Shown here: positions 6,104 to 8,124 of the stretch, one piece after another
How the letters are laid out: every line of letters begins with the position of its first letter
How positions within the stretch are numbered: position 1 is the first letter of the stretch
Assembly: GCA_947624465.1 (NCBI GenBank)
Contig: CANQKJ010000095.1
Coordinates: forward strand, 1-8,124
Direction of reading: 5' to 3'
DNA length: 8,124 nt
From: an uncultured Oscillospiraceae bacterium
GTDB lineage: Bacteria; Bacillota; Clostridia; Oscillospirales; Oscillospiraceae
Translations under genes and position numbers: made by a program
Notes under the pieces: generated by a model
What the model was told of the DNA's origin: nothing
The model's database searches: none
The model's input: only the letters and a program-made list of their open reading frames with translations

Positions 6104-7243
6104 TTACTCCTCCTGAGACGGGCGGGCCACTAAGCCGACATCAAAGGCGCCCTCGGCGTCATAGACGACGGCGAATTCCGCGCCCGTTTCGCGGTCCACC
6201 CACACGCCCCGTTCGGCGTCATAGTCCAGTTTGAACGCCCCATCCTCCGGGGAGCAAAAAAAGATCGTTATACCCGCCTGGGGGTCGATTTCTACGTCCT
6301 CGGGGAGCGGATCGCACTCCGCCCGGGGCTCCGCCTGACTGCCCGCGTCCGCCGGCTCCGCAGCCGGCGCGCTGGCAAAGGCCACGGTCAGCCCCAGCAC
6401 CATCGTCAGGGCCAGAGCCACTCCGGCAAACGTGATTTTTCTGAATTTCATGATTGCAATGATCCTTTCCTCGGCCTTTTTCTGGCCGAAACCGCGGCAG
6501 AAGGCATGGCCTTCCGCCTGTGTGGACAGCTTCACAAGGGTCCTGGCGTATTCCGCCCGCCGATCCTCCCCAAACGCCCGCAGCGCCGCCCGGTCGCAGG
6601 CCAGCTCCACGTCCCGCCGCAGGAGGGCGGCCATGAGCCACACCGCCGGGTTGAACCAGTGGACGATGAGCGCGGCGGCCATGGCGTAGTGCCACAGATT
6701 GTCCCGCCGCCGGACATGGGCGCCCTCGTGGGCCAGCACATAGTCCAGCTCCGGGGCCGCCAGTCCGGGGGACAGCACCACCGTGGGCCGAAAGGCCCCA
6801 AAGGTCAGCGGCGCGCCCCGCATGGGTCCCTCCCGGAGGACGGTCCCGCGGGGCAGGGCGGCGTAGCGGCGGTCGGACTTTTCCAGGGGAATGGTCTCCC
6901 GCACCCGCCGCCGGACGGACAGCCAAGCCGCCAGGAACCACACGGCCAGCCCCGCCGCCGCGATCAGCCAGAAGAGGACCGGCGGAGAGAGGGGACCGCC
7001 GGTCCGCCCCCCGGGGACTTCGGGCGCCGGGACCACATGGGCAGGCCCCGCCGCGCGGCCCAGCAGGGCGTACAGGGACAGGGGGGTCCGCCAGGGCAGG
7101 GGGGTGAGCAGCCGGGCCAGGCACGCCGCCCACAGGGCCAGCCATCCGTTGGGATGGACCCGGTCCCGGAACAGACGCCGCAGCCCCGCCGCCGCCAGAA
7201 TGAGCGCCCCGCCCAGCAGGGTGTTTTCCATCAACTGCGTCAT
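6104..7243 (-). CDS. BlaR1/MecR1-like M56 membrane metallopeptidase with short C-terminal sensor tail
   Basis: This is a 379-aa zinc metallopeptidase of family M56, which in BlaR1 and MecR1 relays a signal across the membrane and leads to loss of the BlaI-type repressor. Membrane segments lie near 7-20, 33-50, 88-110 and 271-291. The zinc motif HEGAH is at 172-176 (AHEGAHVRRRD), with a further ligand likely at Glu213 in ELACDRA. Canonical BlaR1 ends with a penicillin-binding domain of about 250 residues. Here only about 88 residues follow the last membrane segment: an Ala/Glu-rich linker, then an acidic stretch with two Cys (310 and 330) and no SxxK motif. The signal is therefore probably not a beta-lactam bound covalently. 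The gene starts 10 bases after blaI, with GAGGGA upstream, so the two are co-transcribed. Confidence 0.88.
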   Translation of the reverse strand: MTQLMENTLLGGALILAAAGLRRLFRDRVHPNGWLALWAACLARLLTPLPWRTPLSLYALLGRAAGPAHVVPAPEVPGGRTGGPLSPPVLFWLIAAAGLAVWFLAAWLSVRRRVRETIPLEKSDRRYAALPRGTVLREGPMRGAPLTFGAFRPTVVLSPGLAAPELDYVLAHEGAHVRRRDNLWHYAMAAALIVHWFNPAVWLMAALLRRDVELACDRAALRAFGEDRRAEYARTLVKLSTQAEGHAFCRGFGQKKAEERIIAIMKFRKITFAGVALALTMVLGLTVAFASAPAAEPADAGSQAEPRAECDPLPEDVEIDPQAGITIFFCSPEDGAFKLDYDAERGVWVDRETGAEFAVVYDAEGAFDVGLVARPSQEE

Positions 7244-7253
7244 GGGCGGTCCC

Positions 7254-7607
7254 TCACTCCAGCCTGTCGATGAGGGAACGCAGCTCCGCCGCCTCGTCGG
7301 GGGTCAGCCCCTCGCTGAGGAAGGAGGACAGAAACTGCGCCCTGGACCCGTTGAACATCCGGCTGATGAGCCCCTCGGTCTCCCGCCGCTGGGCCTCCTC
7401 TTTGGTGATCAGGGGAGTACACAGGAAGCCGGGGTCCGTCCGGGCCACCGCCCCCTTTTCCACCAGCTTTTTGATGACGGTATAGGTGGTGTTCCGGTTC
7501 CAGCCGCAGGTCTGCGCCAGCGTTTTCGCCAGCGCCCCGGCGGTCTGCGGCCCGTTCGCCCACAGGGGCTCCATCACCTTCAGCTCCGAGTCGAAAAGAC
7601 GCTCCAT
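7254..7607 (-). CDS. blaI: BlaI/MecI/CopY-family transcriptional repressor
   Basis: This is a small winged-helix DNA-binding repressor that acts as a dimer and is removed by proteolysis when its M56 partner is activated. The 117-aa protein has the usual layout. The winged-helix domain spans about 5-70, with ELKVMEPLWANGP, then the recognition region WNRNTTYTVIKKLVEKGAV at 36-54. A C-terminal dimerisation helix region (about 72-117) contains FNGSRAQFLSSFL and LTPDEAAELRSLI. It starts at the ATG at 7607, eight bases from a strong AGGAGG. It is the first gene of a two-gene operon with the M56 peptidase. Two operator-like dyads at its promoter suggest it represses itself. No beta-lactamase gene is visible nearby, so the controlled function is unknown. 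The symbol reflects family, not proven beta-lactam response. Confidence 0.92.
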   Translation of the reverse strand: MERLFDSELKVMEPLWANGPQTAGALAKTLAQTCGWNRNTTYTVIKKLVEKGAVARTDPGFLCTPLITKEEAQRRETEGLISRMFNGSRAQFLSSFLSEGLTPDEAAELRSLIDRLE

Positions 7608-7626
7608 ATCCAGGACCTCCTGTTTT

Positions 7627-7642
7627 GACTATTGCAATAGTA
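7627..7642. promoter_or_regulatory. BlaI-type operator dyad O1
   Basis: GACTATTGCAATAGTA contains a perfect 14-bp palindrome (ACTATTG/CAATAGT). It lies at the expected transcription start of blaI, just upstream of the ribosome binding site. BlaI/MecI operators are dyads of similar size with TAGTC/GACTA-like ends, so this is a probable repressor site. Confidence 0.72.
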
Positions 7643-7649
7643 CACTGTT

Positions 7650-7678
7650 AGACTACTACAATAGTCATCCGTTGTCAA
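7650..7678 (-). promoter_or_regulatory. blaI–M56 operon promoter
   Basis: On the minus strand there is a perfect -35 TTGACA (7678-7673), a 17-bp spacer and a weak -10 TAGTCT (7655-7650). A start is expected near 7643. The -10 and spacer overlap operator O2 and the start overlaps O1, as in an autorepressed promoter. Confidence 0.65.
7651..7666. promoter_or_regulatory. BlaI-type operator dyad O2
   Basis: GACTACTACAATAGTC has perfect outer arms GACTA/TAGTC and shares its right half AATAGT with O1. It overlaps the -10 and spacer. Its centre is 24 bp from that of O1, so two dimers could bind on nearly the same face of the DNA. Confidence 0.68.
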
Positions 7679-7700
7679 GGCCGTTCACAGAAGATTTACA

Positions 7701-7727
7701 TTTGCCCGCGGCCCCGCCGCGGGCAAA
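7701..7727. repeat. Second perfect hairpin beside the pnp terminator
   Basis: TTTGCCCGCGGC and GCCGCGGGCAAA form a perfect 12-bp stem around CCC. On the minus strand it comes directly after the pnp terminator, and its left arm shares the terminator's U-tract. It has no U-tract of its own downstream (TGTAAATC). It may back up termination or protect the 3' end of the pnp mRNA from exonucleases. Confidence 0.6.
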
Positions 7728-7758
7728 AAAATCTCCGCGGCAAAGCCGCGGAGATTTT
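7725..7758 (-). terminator. Intrinsic terminator of pnp
   Basis: On the minus strand AAAATCTCCGCGGC and GCCGCGGAGATTTT form a perfect 14-bp stem with a TTT loop (7758-7728), followed by a U-tract of seven (7731-7725). It lies just past the pnp stop codon and is a textbook Rho-independent terminator, insulating the blaI promoter from pnp transcription. Confidence 0.9.
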
Positions 7759-7770
7759 GATGGTCTGTCT

Positions 7771-8124
7771 TTACTTGATGGGCTCGCCGTTGGCCTTTTT
7801 CTCCTCGATCTCCCGGAGGGCGTCCTTGTAGCTCAGGTTGACCCGGCCCTTCTCGTCGATGTCGGTGACCTTGACCCAGATCATGTCGCCGATGTTCACC
7901 ACGTCCTCCACCTTGGCCACCCGGTGGTTGGCCAGCTTGGAGATGTGGACCATGCCGTCCTTGCCGGGGGCCAGCTCCACGAAGGCGCCGAACTGGAGGA
8001 TGCGGACCACCTTGCCGTAGTACAGCTGGCCCACCTCGGGCACGAACACGATGGTGTCGATCATCTTCTTGGCCACGTCGCAGGCCTCGGCGTTGGGGGA
8101 GGCGATGTGGATGGTGCCGTCCTC
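7771..8124 (-). CDS. pnp: Polyribonucleotide nucleotidyltransferase (PNPase), C-terminal end (partial)
   Basis: PNPase is a phosphorolytic 3'-to-5' exoribonuclease of the RNA decay machinery. Only the last 117 residues are visible; the 5' part lies beyond the right edge and the frame is open to the last base. The visible part begins at the end of the KH domain ([15 protein letters not shown]). The C-terminal S1 RNA-binding domain follows, with [32 protein letters not shown], and [20 protein letters not shown]. The protein ends shortly after in [10 protein letters not shown], so it has no long C-terminal extension. The S1 domain occurs in other proteins, but the KH-end to S1 junction and the [17 protein letters not shown] block are characteristic of PNPase. 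A strong terminator follows immediately. Confidence 0.93.
   Translation of the reverse strand, partial: EDGTIHIASPNAEACDVAKKMIDTIVFVPEVGQLYYGKVVRILQFGAFVELAPGKDGMVHISKLANHRVAKVEDVVNIGDMIWVKVTDIDEKGRVNLSYKDALREIEEKKANGEPIK

Noticed and set aside
6104..7607. A beta-lactam resistance operon
   Set aside because: The pair resembles BlaI and BlaR1, but there is no beta-lactamase or penicillin-binding protein gene in the window and the sensor domain is missing.

Overview
The window reads as chromosomal DNA from a high-GC, spore-forming Firmicute, most likely a clostridial gut bacterium of the Oscillospiraceae type. The basis is a 16S rRNA 5' end of Firmicute type, a GerA-family spore germination operon, an lspA–rluD(ylyB) pair arranged as in other Firmicutes, and strongly GC-biased third codon positions. 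The genus cannot be settled from this stretch.

Left part (1-3550), all on the minus strand: a three-gene spore germination operon, gerAA (3493-1973), gerAC (1976-1422) and gerAB (1431-487), is translationally coupled by short overlaps. It is followed directly by an rRNA operon: tandem consensus promoters (P1 at 376-405, P2 at 274-302), phased A-tracts upstream of P1, a leader of about 190 nt from P2, and the first ~76 bases of 16S rRNA, which runs off the left edge. I see no convincing terminator between gerAB and the rRNA promoters. The GerAC lipoprotein is only 184 aa, about half the usual family length, and appears to consist of the N-terminal domain alone.

Middle part (3550-6080), plus strand: lspA (signal peptidase II) has a near-consensus sigma-A promoter and overlaps an RluD-family pseudouridine synthase gene. 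A perfect hairpin follows, then an L-lactate dehydrogenase gene. The ldh Shine-Dalgarno sequence lies inside a perfect 10-bp inverted repeat, which may control translation. LspA is the enzyme expected to mature lipoproteins such as the GerAC encoded divergently beside it.

Right part (6080-8124), minus strand: a BlaI-type repressor gene and an M56 (BlaR1-like) membrane metallopeptidase gene form a two-gene operon. It has a promoter carrying two operator-like dyads, and ends at a strong hairpin shared with the convergent ldh gene. The M56 protein lacks a penicillin-binding sensor domain and has only a tail of about 88 residues outside its last membrane segment. Upstream lies the 3' end of pnp (polynucleotide phosphorylase, S1 domain), closed by a strong intrinsic terminator that insulates it from the blaI promoter.

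Nearly all genes fall into known families, and I see no clearly new multi-gene system. The most unusual points are the single-domain GerAC, the SD-masking hairpin at ldh, the BlaR1-like protein with an unfamiliar short sensor, and the germination operon running into the rRNA promoters.
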